Assembly: GCF_016745505.1 (NCBI RefSeq)
Contig: NZ_JAERUC010000145.1
Coordinates: forward strand, 1 to 64,000
From: Streptomyces silvae
Lineage (GTDB): Bacteria; Actinomycetota; Actinomycetes; Streptomycetales; Streptomycetaceae
Length of the DNA: 64,000 nucleotides
Reading direction: 5' to 3'
Both the position numbers and the translations under genes were made by a program. This document shows positions 36,607 to 45,560 of the stretch, piece by piece (the stretch's first letter is position 1; every line of letters starts with the position of its first letter). The notes beneath the pieces were generated by a model. That model was not told the DNA's origin. It was given only the letters and a program-made list of their open reading frames with translations, and did not search any database.

Positions 36607-38916
36607 ATGACTCGCGCCACCACGGTGCGAGCGGTTCTGGCTGCCGCCGTGCTGCTCGTCTCCGTGCTCATCACGCTGACCACGTCACCCAGACTCGGCC
36701 TCGACCTCCAGGGCGGCACCCGGATGGTGCTCCAGGCCAAGGACTCCGAGACCGCGAAGGCGGACCGGGAGAGCACCGACCGCACCCTGGAGGTGCTGCG
36801 CCAGCGCATCGACTCCCTCGGCGTCGCCGAACCGGTCCTGACCCGCTCGGGCGAGGACCGGATCATCGTCGAGCTGCCCGACGTCCAGGACCCGCGCCAG
36901 GCCGCCGAGGTCATCGGCAGGACCGCCCAGCTCAGCTTCCACGCCGTCCAGGGCCCCGGGGCCGAGGAGAAGAAGCAGGCAACGGCGAAGGACGGGCCGA
37001 CACTCCCCGACGAACAGGGCGGTCTGCTCGACCTCGGCCCGGTGCGGCTCTCCGGAGCCGGTGTGAAGGACGCCACCGCGGACTTCGACGCCCAGCAGGG
37101 CACGGGCTGGAGCGTCTCCCTCGACTTCCACAAGGACGCGGGCAAGAAGTGGACCGGACTGACCGGGAAAGCCGCGTGCCATCCCGCCGGTGACGATCGG
37201 CGTCGCGTCGCCATCGTCCTGGACGGGAAGGTCATCTCCTCGCCGCAGGTCTCCCCTTCGGTCGGCTGCGACGTAGGACTCCCCTCCGGATCCACCCAGA
37301 TCACCGGTTCGTTCAGCGCCGACGAGGCACGCGATCTCGCCCTCCTCATCAAGGGCGGCGCGCTCCCCCTCCCCGTGGAGATCGTCGAGCAGCGGACCGT
37401 CGGCCCGACGCTCGGTGCGGCCGCCATCGATGCCAGTGCCCGGGCCGCGCTCATCGGCGCCGCGGCCACCGCCCTCTTCATCACCGTGATGTACCGGCTG
37501 TTCGGTGCGCTCGCCGCGACGGCCCTCGCCGCGTACGGCGTGATCTCCTACGCCGCCCTCGTCGCCCTGGGGGTCACGCTGACCCTGCCGGGCCTCGCCG
37601 GTTTCGTCCTCGCCATCGGAATGGCGGTCGATGCCAACGTCCTTGTCTTCGAACGGGCCCGCGAGGAGTACGCGGACCGGCGGAACGGTTCGCTGCGCTC
37701 GGCGCTCGGCGCGGGATTCCGTAACGCCTGGAGCGCCGTCGCCGACTCCAACGTCACCACGCTCATCGCCGCCGGGCTGCTCTTCTTCCTCGGCTCGGGT
37801 CCGGTCAAGGGCTTCGGTGTCACCCTCGCCATCGGTGTCCTGGTCTCGATGTTCTCCGCACTGGTCATCGCCCGCGCGCTCACGGAGATCGCGGCCGGGT
37901 CCCGGTTCGTCGGCGACTACCGGGGCGTCAACGGCATCGCGCGGCCCGGCAGGATCCGTACCTGGCTGAACGAACGCGACCCCCAGCTGTTCCGCTCGCC
38001 GCGCCGCTGGCTGATGGTGTCCACCGCGCTCGTCCTCCTGGCCGTGACCGGCATCCTCGTGCGCGGCATCGACCTGGGGGTCGAGTTCACCGGCGGGCGG
38101 CTGGTCGAGTACTCCACGAGCCGCCCCGTCGACGTCGAGACCGCCCGCGACACGATCGCCGCCGCGGGCTTCACCGACGCCGAGGTCACCACCGCGGGCG
38201 AGAACGATCTCTCCGTACGCACCGGGAAGCTGGACAACGACGGGGAACACGCCCTGCGGGCCGCGCTGGCCGAGGAGGGCGGCGGGGCCACCAAGGTGCG
38301 CGACGAGCTGATCGGCCCCAGCCTCGGGGACGAGCTGCGGCGCAACGCCCTGATCGCCCTCGGCGTGGCCGTGCTGGTGCAGCTCGCCTACCTCGCGGCC
38401 CGGTTCCGCTGGACGTTCGCCGTGGCCTCGGTGGGGGCGCTGGTCCACGACGTCGTCATCCTGGTCGGCGCCTTCGCCTGGCTCGGCCGCCCCGTCGACG
38501 GGATCTTCCTGGCCGCTCTGCTCACCGTCATCGGCTACTCCGTCAACGACTCCGTGGTGGTGTTCGACCGGGTACGGGAGCTGTGGGCCCGCAACCGGCG
38601 CGCCCCGATCGCCGACGTCGCCAACCGTGCCGTCCTGCAGACCGTCCCGCGTACCGTCAACACGGGGATGGGAGCCCTGTTCATCCTGATCGCCCTCGCC
38701 GTGCTCGGCGGCGACTCTCTGGCGGACTTCGCACTCGCCCTGCTCATCGGCATCTGCGTGGGGACGTACTCCTCGGTGATGACCGCCGTACCGGGGGCGC
38801 TGCTCCTGGAGAGGAGCAGCAAGGCTCCGCCGCCCGCCCGCAAGCGGGCGCCGGGGCGCAAGAAGTCGGTCGGCGGACCACGCCGGGACCCGGCCGACAA
38901 CGGGGCGCGCGTCTAG
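36607..38916 (+). CDS. secDF: Fused protein-export protein SecDF
   Basis: The 769-residue protein joins SecD and SecF in one chain. The SecD half opens with a membrane helix, LGLDLQGGTRMVLQ, the large P1 domain (to about 260, including VISSPQVSPSVG and ITGSFSADEARDLALLIKGGALP) and six helices with GMAVDANVLVFERAREE. The SecF half carries GIDLGVEFTGGRLVEY and GYSVNDSVVVFDRVRE. It uses the proton gradient to pull proteins after SecA/SecYEG action. Streptomycetes also have separate secD and secF beside ruvB/relA, so this is likely the additional fused copy. AAGGGG precedes the ATG. Confidence 0.93.
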   Translation: MTRATTVRAVLAAAVLLVSVLITLTTSPRLGLDLQGGTRMVLQAKDSETAKADRESTDRTLEVLRQRIDSLGVAEPVLTRSGEDRIIVELPDVQDPRQAAEVIGRTAQLSFHAVQGPGAEEKKQATAKDGPTLPDEQGGLLDLGPVRLSGAGVKDATADFDAQQGTGWSVSLDFHKDAGKKWTGLTGKAACHPAGDDRRRVAIVLDGKVISSPQVSPSVGCDVGLPSGSTQITGSFSADEARDLALLIKGGALPLPVEIVEQRTVGPTLGAAAIDASARAALIGAAATALFITVMYRLFGALAATALAAYGVISYAALVALGVTLTLPGLAGFVLAIGMAVDANVLVFERAREEYADRRNGSLRSALGAGFRNAWSAVADSNVTTLIAAGLLFFLGSGPVKGFGVTLAIGVLVSMFSALVIARALTEIAAGSRFVGDYRGVNGIARPGRIRTWLNERDPQLFRSPRRWLMVSTALVLLAVTGILVRGIDLGVEFTGGRLVEYSTSRPVDVETARDTIAAAGFTDAEVTTAGENDLSVRTGKLDNDGEHALRAALAEEGGGATKVRDELIGPSLGDELRRNALIALGVAVLVQLAYLAARFRWTFAVASVGALVHDVVILVGAFAWLGRPVDGIFLAALLTVIGYSVNDSVVVFDRVRELWARNRRAPIADVANRAVLQTVPRTVNTGMGALFILIALAVLGGDSLADFALALLIGICVGTYSSVMTAVPGALLLERSSKAPPPARKRAPGRKKSVGGPRRDPADNGARV

Positions 38917-38943
38917 GGCCGGTTCCGGACATAGTGCCGCCGA

Positions 38944-38971
38944 AGGTGCCGGGGCCGTGTGCCCGGCACCT
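38944..38971 (+). terminator. Hairpin terminator after secDF
   Basis: A 10-bp perfect stem (AGGTGCCGGG and its complement) with an 8-base loop lies 28 bases after the secDF stop. Confidence 0.6.
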
Positions 38972-39080
38972 ACGGCGCGCCGGGCGGGGCGGATGCCGTC
39001 CTGCCCGGCGTGTACGGGGAGCGCGGGCGCCGGTCCGGGGCACAATCCTGATCACATCGAGTGATCGGAGTGTGCCGCCC

Positions 39081-39821
39081 ATGCTCCAGGTGCTGCGGGA
39101 GGCCCGGGACACGCTCGTACCGGACATGAGCGGCCCGCACGGTCCGCTGCCGCCCGTGATGCTGATCCTGACCGTGGTCACCGGGCTGGTCGACGCGTTC
39201 AGCTATCTGCTCCTCGGGCACGTCTTCGTCGCCAACATGACGGGCAACGTCGTGTTCATGGGCTTCGCCTTCGCGGGCGCGGCGACCTTCTCCACACTGG
39301 CCTCGGCGGTGGCGCTCCTGTCGTTCGGGGCAGGGGCGCTGGCCGGAGGCATCGCGGTCCACCGGGCCCGGGCGCACCGGGGCCTCCAGTTGCAGCACGC
39401 GCTCCTCGTCGAGACCGCCTTCGTCACCGCCGCCATGATCGTCACGCAGATCTCGGGCGGGCCGTACACCGGGGGCGTCCGCTACGCGCTCATCATGCTG
39501 CTCGGCGTCGGGCTCGGTGTGCAGAACGCGGCCGTCCGGGCGCTCGCCGTGCCCGACCTCACCACGACCGTGGTGACCCGGACCCTCACCGGGGCGGTGG
39601 CCGACAGCCGACTGGCCGCGGGGCCCGGCAGCCGGGCGGGGCGCCGCCTCCTCTCGGCCGGCGCACTGCTGGTCGGCGCCTTCCTCGGCGCCCTGGTCCT
39701 GCTGAACGGGCACCCGTCCCTGCCGCTGATCCTCGCCGTGATCCTCCTGGTCGTCATGACCACGGCGACGACACCGCTCGCCCGGAGCGACGCGCCCTGG
39801 ACGCGGCCGGCCGGGGCCTGA
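39081..39821 (+). CDS. YoaK-family (DUF1275) membrane protein
   Basis: The 246-residue protein has about six transmembrane helices and the family motif GLVDAFSYLLLGHVFVANMTGN with its conserved Asn-Met-Thr-Gly-Asn, then GLGVQNAAVRALAVPDLTTTVVT. YoaK proteins are widespread with no settled function; a transport role is often guessed. ATG 39081 (MLQVLREARDTLVP) was chosen because the same frame is open across the secDF end and starts there would overlap another gene. It has its own promoter region after a terminator. Confidence 0.85.
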   Translation: MLQVLREARDTLVPDMSGPHGPLPPVMLILTVVTGLVDAFSYLLLGHVFVANMTGNVVFMGFAFAGAATFSTLASAVALLSFGAGALAGGIAVHRARAHRGLQLQHALLVETAFVTAAMIVTQISGGPYTGGVRYALIMLLGVGLGVQNAAVRALAVPDLTTTVVTRTLTGAVADSRLAAGPGSRAGRRLLSAGALLVGAFLGALVLLNGHPSLPLILAVILLVVMTTATTPLARSDAPWTRPAGA

Positions 39822-39931
39822 GCGGGGCCCGGTGGCCCGCGCCGCCCCGTGTCACGCGCGACAGGCGGCGGGCCAGGACCGTAACGTCACGGGCACCCGT
39901 CGACCGCACCGATACGCCCAGGAGTCGCCGT

Positions 39932-40237
39932 ATGCCCACCGAACCGCTGTCCGCAGCCGACATCGAGGCCGGTCTGCGCGAGTTGCCCGGCTGGCAGCTG
40001 GAGGGGGACCGGATCACCCGCACCTACCGGCTGCCGAACCACTTCGCCGCCGCCGGGCTGACCGTCCACGTCGCCCAGATCCAGGAGGAGCTCAACCACC
40101 ACTCGGACCTGACGCTGGGCTACAACACCGTGGCCCTCGCGGTGAACAGCCATGACGCGGGCGGTGCCGTCACCCGCAAGGACCTCGCGCTGGCCGCCCG
40201 GGTGGAGGCGATCGCCGCCGGGCACGGCGCGCAGTAG
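39932..40237 (+). CDS. Pterin-4a-carbinolamine dehydratase
   Basis: The 101-residue protein starts MPTEPLSAADIEAGLRELPGWQLEGD and has the active-site cluster EELNHHSDLTLGYNTVALAV with the His-His pair, then the closing TRKDLALAARVEAI helix. It dehydrates 4a-hydroxytetrahydrobiopterin and in bacteria may also serve molybdopterin-related or folate pathways. It is the usual length. Its aromatic hydroxylase partner is not in view. It is convergent with the frameshifted LysR gene, with 7 bases between their ends. Confidence 0.9.
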   Translation: MPTEPLSAADIEAGLRELPGWQLEGDRITRTYRLPNHFAAAGLTVHVAQIQEELNHHSDLTLGYNTVALAVNSHDAGGAVTRKDLALAARVEAIAAGHGAQ

Positions 40238-40244
40238 GCGGCCC

Positions 40245-41197
40245 TCACGGGGCAGGCCCGAAGCGGGGGTGTGCGGCCAGCCAGCCCGCGTAACTGTCGC
40301 TGCGCCGCACGGCCTCCGTGTACGCCGCCCGGGTGTGCCCGCTCACCGCGGCGCTCGCCGCGGGGGACCGCGGATGCCGGCCCAGCAGATGACGCCAGCT
40401 CAGCGGCGAACCCGTGAGCGGCCGGGTCACCAGGCCCGGGGTCGGCGGGAACGTCGCCCTGCACAGCCCGATCGCCCGCCCCACCTGGACCAGGTGGACG
40501 ACGGACGCCGTGTCCGTCTCGTACACCGACGCCGGGGTGAAGCCGGCCCGCGCGCACGCCGCGGTGAAGCAGTCGGCGAAGCAGCCGTCGCCGGGCACGT
40601 CGGCCCAGCACTCGTCCGCCAGCGCGGAGAGTTCGAGCTCCGGCCGGTCCGCCAGCGGATGGCTCTCGGGCAGCATGACGAACACCGGGTCGACCCCGAT
40701 CACCTGCCAGACGAGCCGGTCCGCCATCGGCGGCGGGCTCTCCCCGCAGGCCCCGATCAGCGCGAAGTCCAGCCGGCCGTCGATCAGCAGCGAGGCGATC
40801 TCCGCCACCGACCACGAGGTGTACGTCGACACGGGCGCCGTCGGGTGCGCGGCGGCCAGCCGGTCGACCAGGCCGCCGAGCAGCGGGCCGTGCGTACCGC
40901 CGAGGCGGAAGCGCTCCACGGTCGCCCAGGCGTTGGCGAAACGCACCGCCTCCTCCTGGAGGCCGCTCACCGCGGGCAGCACCACCCGGGCCCGCTCCAG
41001 CACCAGTTCGCCGAGCAGGGTGGGCCGTGCGCCCGTGTGGTCACGGTCGAAGAGCGAACCGCCGAGCGCTTCTCGATCCGCCGCAACTGGGCGCTGAGCG
41101 CGGGCTGGGCGAGTCCCAGAGCCGCCGCGGCCTTGGTGAGACTGCCGGTGTCGGCGATGGCCCGTACGGTACGCAGGTGACGTAACTCCAGCTCCAT
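40245..41197 (-). pseudogene. Frameshifted LysR-family regulator
   Basis: The N-terminal helix-turn-helix (MELELRHLRTVRAIADTGSL to QLRRIEK) lies in one frame and the rest (ALGGSLFDRDHTGARPTLLG through the effector domain) in another. The join is at about 41066-41071, where GAGAAGCGCTC seems to have lost one G. Adding a base restores a normal LysR of about 317 residues. Codon 5 is TTA (41183-41185), the leucine codon read by bldA tRNA. This is either a recent pseudogene or a sequencing error; the two TTA/frameshift facts are independent. Confidence 0.8.
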
Positions 41198-41328
41198 GCG
41201 CGCACGTTATGGCCGCGGGCACCCACCGGCAATACATGGGGCGCGGCCGTCTCGACGGGTGGTCCGCCACGCCCGCCCGCCGCCCGCGCCGGACCGCTGT
41301 CCGTTCCGCGCCGCCGCGTACCGGACCG

Positions 41329-41946
41329 CTATCCGTTGCGTCCCGCCGAGTACCGCAGCGCGTCGACGACCAGGTCGAGGAGCGGGCCGGTGCGCTCCGG
41401 CGAGTCGCTCGCCGTCGTGGAGAGGAAGACCCCGAGCAACATCGTCGTGACGTCCTCCGGCCCGACGTCCGCACGTAGCGAACCGTCCCGCACACCCCCG
41501 GCCAGGATCACCGCGATGGCCGCCGTGATCCGCTCCCGCGTCGCGGGCGTGGCGATGCTGCCGGACGCCCAGCCCGCGCGCAGAGTGGCGGACATTCCGC
41601 GCTTGACCTGGGAGAACTCCGCGTACCGGTCCATCCAGGCGCGGAGCGCGGCTTCCGGCGGCAGCTCGGCGAGCAGTGCGGGCGCGCTGGAGACGACCTC
41701 GTCCAGCTCCGCGGAGTAGAGGGCCTCCACGAGCGCTTCCCGGGTGGGGAAGTGGCGGTAGAGCGTGCCGATCCCGACCCCGGCCTCGCGGGCGATCGCG
41801 TCCAGGGGCACGGTCTCGGCCGTCGAGGCGAAGGCGGTACGAGCGACGGAGAGGATCCGGTCGCGGTTGCGCCGTGCGTCGGCGCGCACCGGACGCCCGG
41901 ACGACGCCGTGCCGGGGCCCGTGGCCGGGGATTCGGGCTCGGACAA
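41329..41946 (-). CDS. TetR-family transcriptional regulator
   Basis: The 205-residue protein has a TetR DNA-binding domain (ADARRNRDRILSVARTAFASTAETVPLDAIAREAGVGIGTLYRHFPTREA, about 23-70) and an all-helical ligand domain. The start is TTG at 41946, with GGAGG 8 bases upstream; no ATG or GTG fits better. It is divergent to an aldo/keto reductase gene 84 bases away, and a perfect palindrome lies between them. A likely role is repression of that reductase gene and itself, relieved by an unknown small molecule. Confidence 0.88.
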   Translation of the reverse strand: MSEPESPATGPGTASSGRPVRADARRNRDRILSVARTAFASTAETVPLDAIAREAGVGIGTLYRHFPTREALVEALYSAELDEVVSSAPALLAELPPEAALRAWMDRYAEFSQVKRGMSATLRAGWASGSIATPATRERITAAIAVILAGGVRDGSLRADVGPEDVTTMLLGVFLSTTASDSPERTGPLLDLVVDALRYSAGRNG

Positions 41947-41978
41947 AGCGGAGGCCCTCCGTTTCTGCTAGGTTGAAA

Positions 41979-41999
41979 TAAGCGGAGAGACTCCGCTTA
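41979..41999. promoter_or_regulatory. TetR operator between tetR-type and aldo/keto reductase genes
   Basis: Perfect 9-bp arms TAAGCGGAG and CTCCGCTTA are separated by 3 bases. A second, imperfect copy (AAAGCGGAG-GCC-CTCCGTTT, 41945-41964) overlaps the TTG start of the regulator gene. Confidence 0.75.
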
Positions 42000-42030
42000 C
42001 CTCATCGTCTCACGAGAACGGGGGACCGTC

Positions 42031-42972
42031 ATGGCCTCTCCCACCCGATCTCTCCAGCACACGGCATCCGGCGCACCGCGCGCCGGCGGGCCCGGGCGGC
42101 TCGCGGGCCGCACCGTCTCCCGCGTCGGCTTCGGTGCCATGCAGCTCGAACGTCTGAGGGGCGACCGCAAGGCGGCCGTGGCCCTCCTGCGCCGCAGCGT
42201 CGAGCTGGGAATCGACCACATCGACACCGCCCAGTTCTACGGCCACGGCTTCGTCAACGACGTGATCCGCGAGGCCATCCGCCCCGAGGACGACGTGATC
42301 GTCGTCAGCAAGGTCGGAGCCGACCCCGAGCCCGACGGCCCCGTTCCCCTGCGCTTCGCGCAGCGCCCCGAGCAGCTGCGCGCCAGTGTCGAGGACAATC
42401 TGGCCGCCCTCGGTCTCGAACAGATCCCCCTCGTCAATCTGCGCCGGCCCGACTCCGGCCCCGGGCTGCGCGCCGAGGGCGACCAGATCGTCGCGCTCGA
42501 CGACCAGCTCGCCGTGATGACCGCCCTGCGGGACGAGGGCAAGATCGGTGCGATCGGGCTCAGCAGCGTGACCGCCGACGGATTGCGCAGGGCCCTCCCC
42601 GCGGGCATCGCCTGCGTGCAGAACGCCTACAGCCTCCTCACGCGCGACGACGAGGACGCGCTCCGGCTCTGCCTCGCCGAGGACATCGCCTGGGTGCCGT
42701 ACTTCCCCCTCGGCAGCGCCTTCGAGGGCCTGCCGAAGGTGTCCGAGGAGCCCGCCGTGATCGCCGCCGCCCGTGACCTGGCGGCCACACCCGCCCAGGT
42801 CGGCCTGGCCTGGCTGCTCCACCACGCCCCGAACCTGCTGCTGATCCCCGGCACGGCCGACCCCGGTCACCTGAAGGAGAACGTCGACGCGGGAGCGCTC
42901 ACGCTCGACGAGGCGACGCTCGCCGTGCTCGACGCCGTCCCGCCGCGCTCGGGAGACATCGCGCTGGGCTGA
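42031..42972 (+). CDS. Aldo/keto reductase
   Basis: The 313-residue protein is a compact aldo-keto reductase: VSRVGFGAMQLERL, GIDHIDTAQFYGHGFVNDVIRE (catalytic Asp and Tyr), IVVSKVGADPEPDG (Lys) and IGAIGLSSVTADGLRRAL. It resembles the actinobacterial oxidoreductases often found beside TetR or MerR regulators. The first strand is preceded by about 25 residues of low complexity. The ATG has GGGGGA upstream. It is controlled, most likely, by the divergent TetR gene through the palindrome at 41979. The substrate is unknown. Confidence 0.88.
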   Translation: MASPTRSLQHTASGAPRAGGPGRLAGRTVSRVGFGAMQLERLRGDRKAAVALLRRSVELGIDHIDTAQFYGHGFVNDVIREAIRPEDDVIVVSKVGADPEPDGPVPLRFAQRPEQLRASVEDNLAALGLEQIPLVNLRRPDSGPGLRAEGDQIVALDDQLAVMTALRDEGKIGAIGLSSVTADGLRRALPAGIACVQNAYSLLTRDDEDALRLCLAEDIAWVPYFPLGSAFEGLPKVSEEPAVIAAARDLAATPAQVGLAWLLHHAPNLLLIPGTADPGHLKENVDAGALTLDEATLAVLDAVPPRSGDIALG

Positions 42973-43018
42973 GGGAGGGCCGGGCGGGCGCTCCGTGGCC
43001 CCGGCCTACAGTGGCGTC

Positions 43019-43762
43019 GTGCTGGATTACGACGAGGAAGCCGCCCGGTACGACAGGACGCGGGGCGGGGAGCCACGGGTCGAGGCCGCAGCGGGCGCGG
43101 TCCTCGGACTGCTGCCCGACTCCGCCCGTACGCTGCTGGACATCGGCTGCGGGACGGGGCTGGTCACCCGGCGGATCGCCCAAGGCCGCCCGGGGACACG
43201 GGTGTTCGGCGCGGACGCCTCGTACGGCATGGCACGGCTGGCCCGGCGGCGGATCGGGGCGGTCGTCCTCGCCGACGTACGGCGGCTGCCCCTGCCCGCC
43301 GCCGCCGTCGACGCGGTCAGTGCCGTGTGGCTGCTGCACCTGCTGCGCGGTGACGGGGCCGTCCGTGAGGTGGTGGCCGAGGCGGCCCGGGTGCTGAGGC
43401 CCGGCGGAGTGTTCGTCGCCACGGTCGACAAGGACGCCGGGCACGACGTGGGCAGTGACATCGACGCGGTGCTCGCCCCTTACCGCAGCTCGCGGCCGGC
43501 CGACGCGGCGGATCTGGTCACCCGTCACGCCCGGACCTGCAGCCTGGAGCCCGTCGGCGAGGCCGGCTTCGCCGGGCACGGACAGGGGCGTTCACCGCTG
43601 CGCACCGCCCGGGCGGTGCTCCGGGGCGACTACGCCTCACGGCTCGCCCTGCCCGGGACGGCCGCCACCCGGCTCGCGGCCGAGCTGACCGCGCTGCCCG
43701 ACCCGGACCGCCCACGGGCCGACCCCTCGTACCGGCTGCTGGCCTTCCGGGCACGCGGCTGA
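43019..43762 (+). CDS. Class I SAM-dependent methyltransferase
   Basis: The 247-residue protein starts with GTG (VLDYDEEAARYDRTRGG, a family-typical opening). It has motif I TLLDIGCGTGLVTRRIA, motif II VFGADAS, motif III VLADVRRLPLPAAAVDAV and the LRPGGVFVATVDKD strand. It belongs to the methyltransf_11 group acting on small molecules. A GTG eight codons upstream is possible, but neither start has a strong ribosome site. It is 46 bases after the aldo/keto reductase gene, so it may be expressed with it. Confidence 0.85.
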   Translation: MLDYDEEAARYDRTRGGEPRVEAAAGAVLGLLPDSARTLLDIGCGTGLVTRRIAQGRPGTRVFGADASYGMARLARRRIGAVVLADVRRLPLPAAAVDAVSAVWLLHLLRGDGAVREVVAEAARVLRPGGVFVATVDKDAGHDVGSDIDAVLAPYRSSRPADAADLVTRHARTCSLEPVGEAGFAGHGQGRSPLRTARAVLRGDYASRLALPGTAATRLAAELTALPDPDRPRADPSYRLLAFRARG

Positions 43763-43811
43763 CGGTGGACCGAACGGCGGTGCGGGGGGAGGGGACTTCG
43801 GGGAACCGCCG

Positions 43812-44291
43812 CTACGCCGCGGGGCTGTCCACGCGGATCAGGGTCTGCTGACCGGCCGCCACGAGCTTGGGCCGGCCGTCCTGTACGCCGAACACCTCCA
43901 GCCGGCACACGGTGAGCGTGCGTCCCGGCCGCAGCACCGTGCCCACCGCCTCCACCCGGTCGCCGACGGCGGGCGAGAGGAGGTTGAGCTTGTACTCGAC
44001 GGTGAGGACCTCGGTGTTCTCCGGGAACAGGGTGAGCGCGGCGTAGCCTCCGGCGCTGTCCGCGATGGCGCTGGTGGCGCCGGCGTGGATGTAGCCGTGC
44101 TGCTGGGTGACTTCGGGACGGCTCGGCAGGACGATACGGACGCGGCCAGGCGCGATCTCCGTGATCCGGGCGCCGAGATGGCCCATGAGTCCCTGGCGGG
44201 CGAAGCTGTCGCGGATACGGGCCTGGGTCCCGGGGCTCGACTCCGCCGCTTCCGCCGCTTCTTCCGGTTCCTCCGCGGGGTGCTCCTGCAT
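43812..44291 (-). CDS. PaaI-family (hotdog-fold) thioesterase
   Basis: The 159-residue protein has a short acidic N-terminal tail (EHPAEEPEEAAEAAE) and a hotdog domain: MGHLGARITEIAPGRVRIVLP, the catalytic-loop QQHGYIHAGATSAIADSAGGYAA and a closing strand with QTLIRVD. HGG-type variation and the ADSAG helix are typical of PaaI/YigI thioesterases that hydrolyse acyl- or aryl-CoA. ATG 44291 has AGGAG 7 bases upstream, which rejects a longer reading. It is downstream of the LysE gene on the same strand (34-base gap). Confidence 0.88.
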   Translation of the reverse strand: MQEHPAEEPEEAAEAAESSPGTQARIRDSFARQGLMGHLGARITEIAPGRVRIVLPSRPEVTQQHGYIHAGATSAIADSAGGYAALTLFPENTEVLTVEYKLNLLSPAVGDRVEAVGTVLRPGRTLTVCRLEVFGVQDGRPKLVAAGQQTLIRVDSPAA

Positions 44292-44325
44292 CAGATCTCC
44301 TTCCGTGGCTCCACGGGCGGCTCGC

Positions 44326-44955
44326 TCACCAGCCGGCCGCACGCTCCAGCAGCAGGAAGCCGCCGATCGCGATCATCATGACACCCGAGATCCTGGTGAC
44401 CGCCCGGGCGGCCCCGGGCCTGGTCCCGAGCACGGTGCGGGCCAGCAGCCCGACCGCGAGGTACACCACCGCGCAGGCGGTCACATGGACCGCGCCTAGC
44501 AGGCCGGTCTGTCCGGCCACCGGCCACCCTGCGGTCGTGTCGACGAACTGGGGGAAGAGGGAGAGGAACAGCAGCAGCGCCTTCGGGTTGAGGCCGCTGA
44601 CCCCCGCCCCTCTCAGCAGCACCTGAAGCCGGGAGGGGCCTGCTTCCCCGCCCGACGCGGCCACGACCGGGGGCCGGCGCAGCACGCCCCAGCCCAGCCA
44701 CATCAGATAGCCGGCCCCGGCGACGGTGAGCGCGGTGAGGACGGGCGCGGAGCCCGCCACGATCACCGCGAGGCCCGCCACGGCCAGCAGCGCGTACGCG
44801 ACGTGGCCCGCCAGCAGTCCGGCGACCGCCGGGACGACCGACCGCTCCCTCAGCCCCGCGGAGATCGCGAAGGCCCAGTCCGCGCCCGGCGTCAGGACCA
44901 GCAGCAGATCCACCGCCAGGAAGGCCGCCAGCGTGGTCGTATCCATGAAGCCCAT
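44326..44955 (-). CDS. LysE-family amino-acid exporter
   Basis: The 209-residue protein has about six transmembrane segments and the LysE/RhtB opening FLAVDLLLVLTPGADWAFAIS with its conserved TPGAD. It contains further G-rich helices (AGLAVIVAGSAPVLTALTVAGAGYLMW) and the inner GLNPKALLLFLSLFPQFV motif. It exports amino acids or related metabolites. ATG 44955 (MGFMDTTT) has AGGTGA upstream; ATG 44946 is equally possible. It is divergent to an Lrp/AsnC gene, the standard regulator-exporter pair. Confidence 0.88.
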   Translation of the reverse strand: MGFMDTTTLAAFLAVDLLLVLTPGADWAFAISAGLRERSVVPAVAGLLAGHVAYALLAVAGLAVIVAGSAPVLTALTVAGAGYLMWLGWGVLRRPPVVAASGGEAGPSRLQVLLRGAGVSGLNPKALLLFLSLFPQFVDTTAGWPVAGQTGLLGAVHVTACAVVYLAVGLLARTVLGTRPGAARAVTRISGVMMIAIGGFLLLERAAGW

Positions 44956-44970
44956 ACCTCTCACCTGCGA

Positions 44971-44984
44971 TTTCTCAGAAGAAA
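44971..44984. promoter_or_regulatory. Possible Lrp-type operator between lysE-like and lrp-like genes
   Basis: TTTCT-CAGA-AGAAA is an imperfect inverted repeat in the 103-base divergent gap, richer in A/T than its surroundings. It fits the loose dyads bound by Lrp/AsnC proteins. Confidence 0.35.
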
Positions 44985-45058
44985 GGCTAGGCCGAAAGGG
45001 CCCGAAGGTGTTTGCGTATCCACCCCGGAAAGCGGTGATGTGGGGGAGAATCTTCTCC

Positions 45059-45511
45059 ATGGATGCCATGGACCGGAAGATTCTTGCCGAGCTGCAATGC
45101 GACGGCCGCCTGACGATCACCGAGCTGGCGGCGCGGGTGCAGCTGAGCGTCTCGCCCTGCCACCGCCGGCTGCGCGACCTGGAGCGGCAGGGCGCGATCC
45201 GCGGCTACCGGGCGGTCGTGGACCCCTCGGCTCTGGACCTCGACTTCGAGGCCCTCGTCTTCGCGACCCTGCGCTGGCAGGCGCCCGACACGGTCACCGC
45301 CTTCGAGGAGGCGGTGACCGCCATCCCCCATGTCCTCCAGGCCCAGCGCCTCTTCGGCGAACCCGACTACCTGCTCCGGGTGGCCACCACCGACCTGGCG
45401 GCCTTCCAGCACCTGTACGACGAGCAACTGGCCCGTCTGCCGGGCGTCCAGCGCCTGACCTCGACCCTGGTCATGAAGCACGTCGTCGAGGACCGGCCCC
45501 TCCCGGGGTGA
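45059..45511 (+). CDS. Lrp/AsnC-family transcriptional regulator
   Basis: The 150-residue protein starts MDAMDRKILAELQCDGRLTITELAARVQLS, the Lrp winged-helix domain with recognition helix SVSPCHRRLRDLERQG. It ends with a RAM ligand domain (AVVDPSALDLDFEALVF to the C-terminus). GGGGGAGA lies 9 bases before ATG 45059. Lrp proteins form octamers that sense amino acids. The divergent LysE gene is its likely target, turned on when the amino acid accumulates. Confidence 0.9.
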   Translation: MDAMDRKILAELQCDGRLTITELAARVQLSVSPCHRRLRDLERQGAIRGYRAVVDPSALDLDFEALVFATLRWQAPDTVTAFEEAVTAIPHVLQAQRLFGEPDYLLRVATTDLAAFQHLYDEQLARLPGVQRLTSTLVMKHVVEDRPLPG

Positions 45512-45560
45512 CTCTCCGGTCCACGACGGCACTGCGACGGCACGGCGGGAGGGCCGGGCC

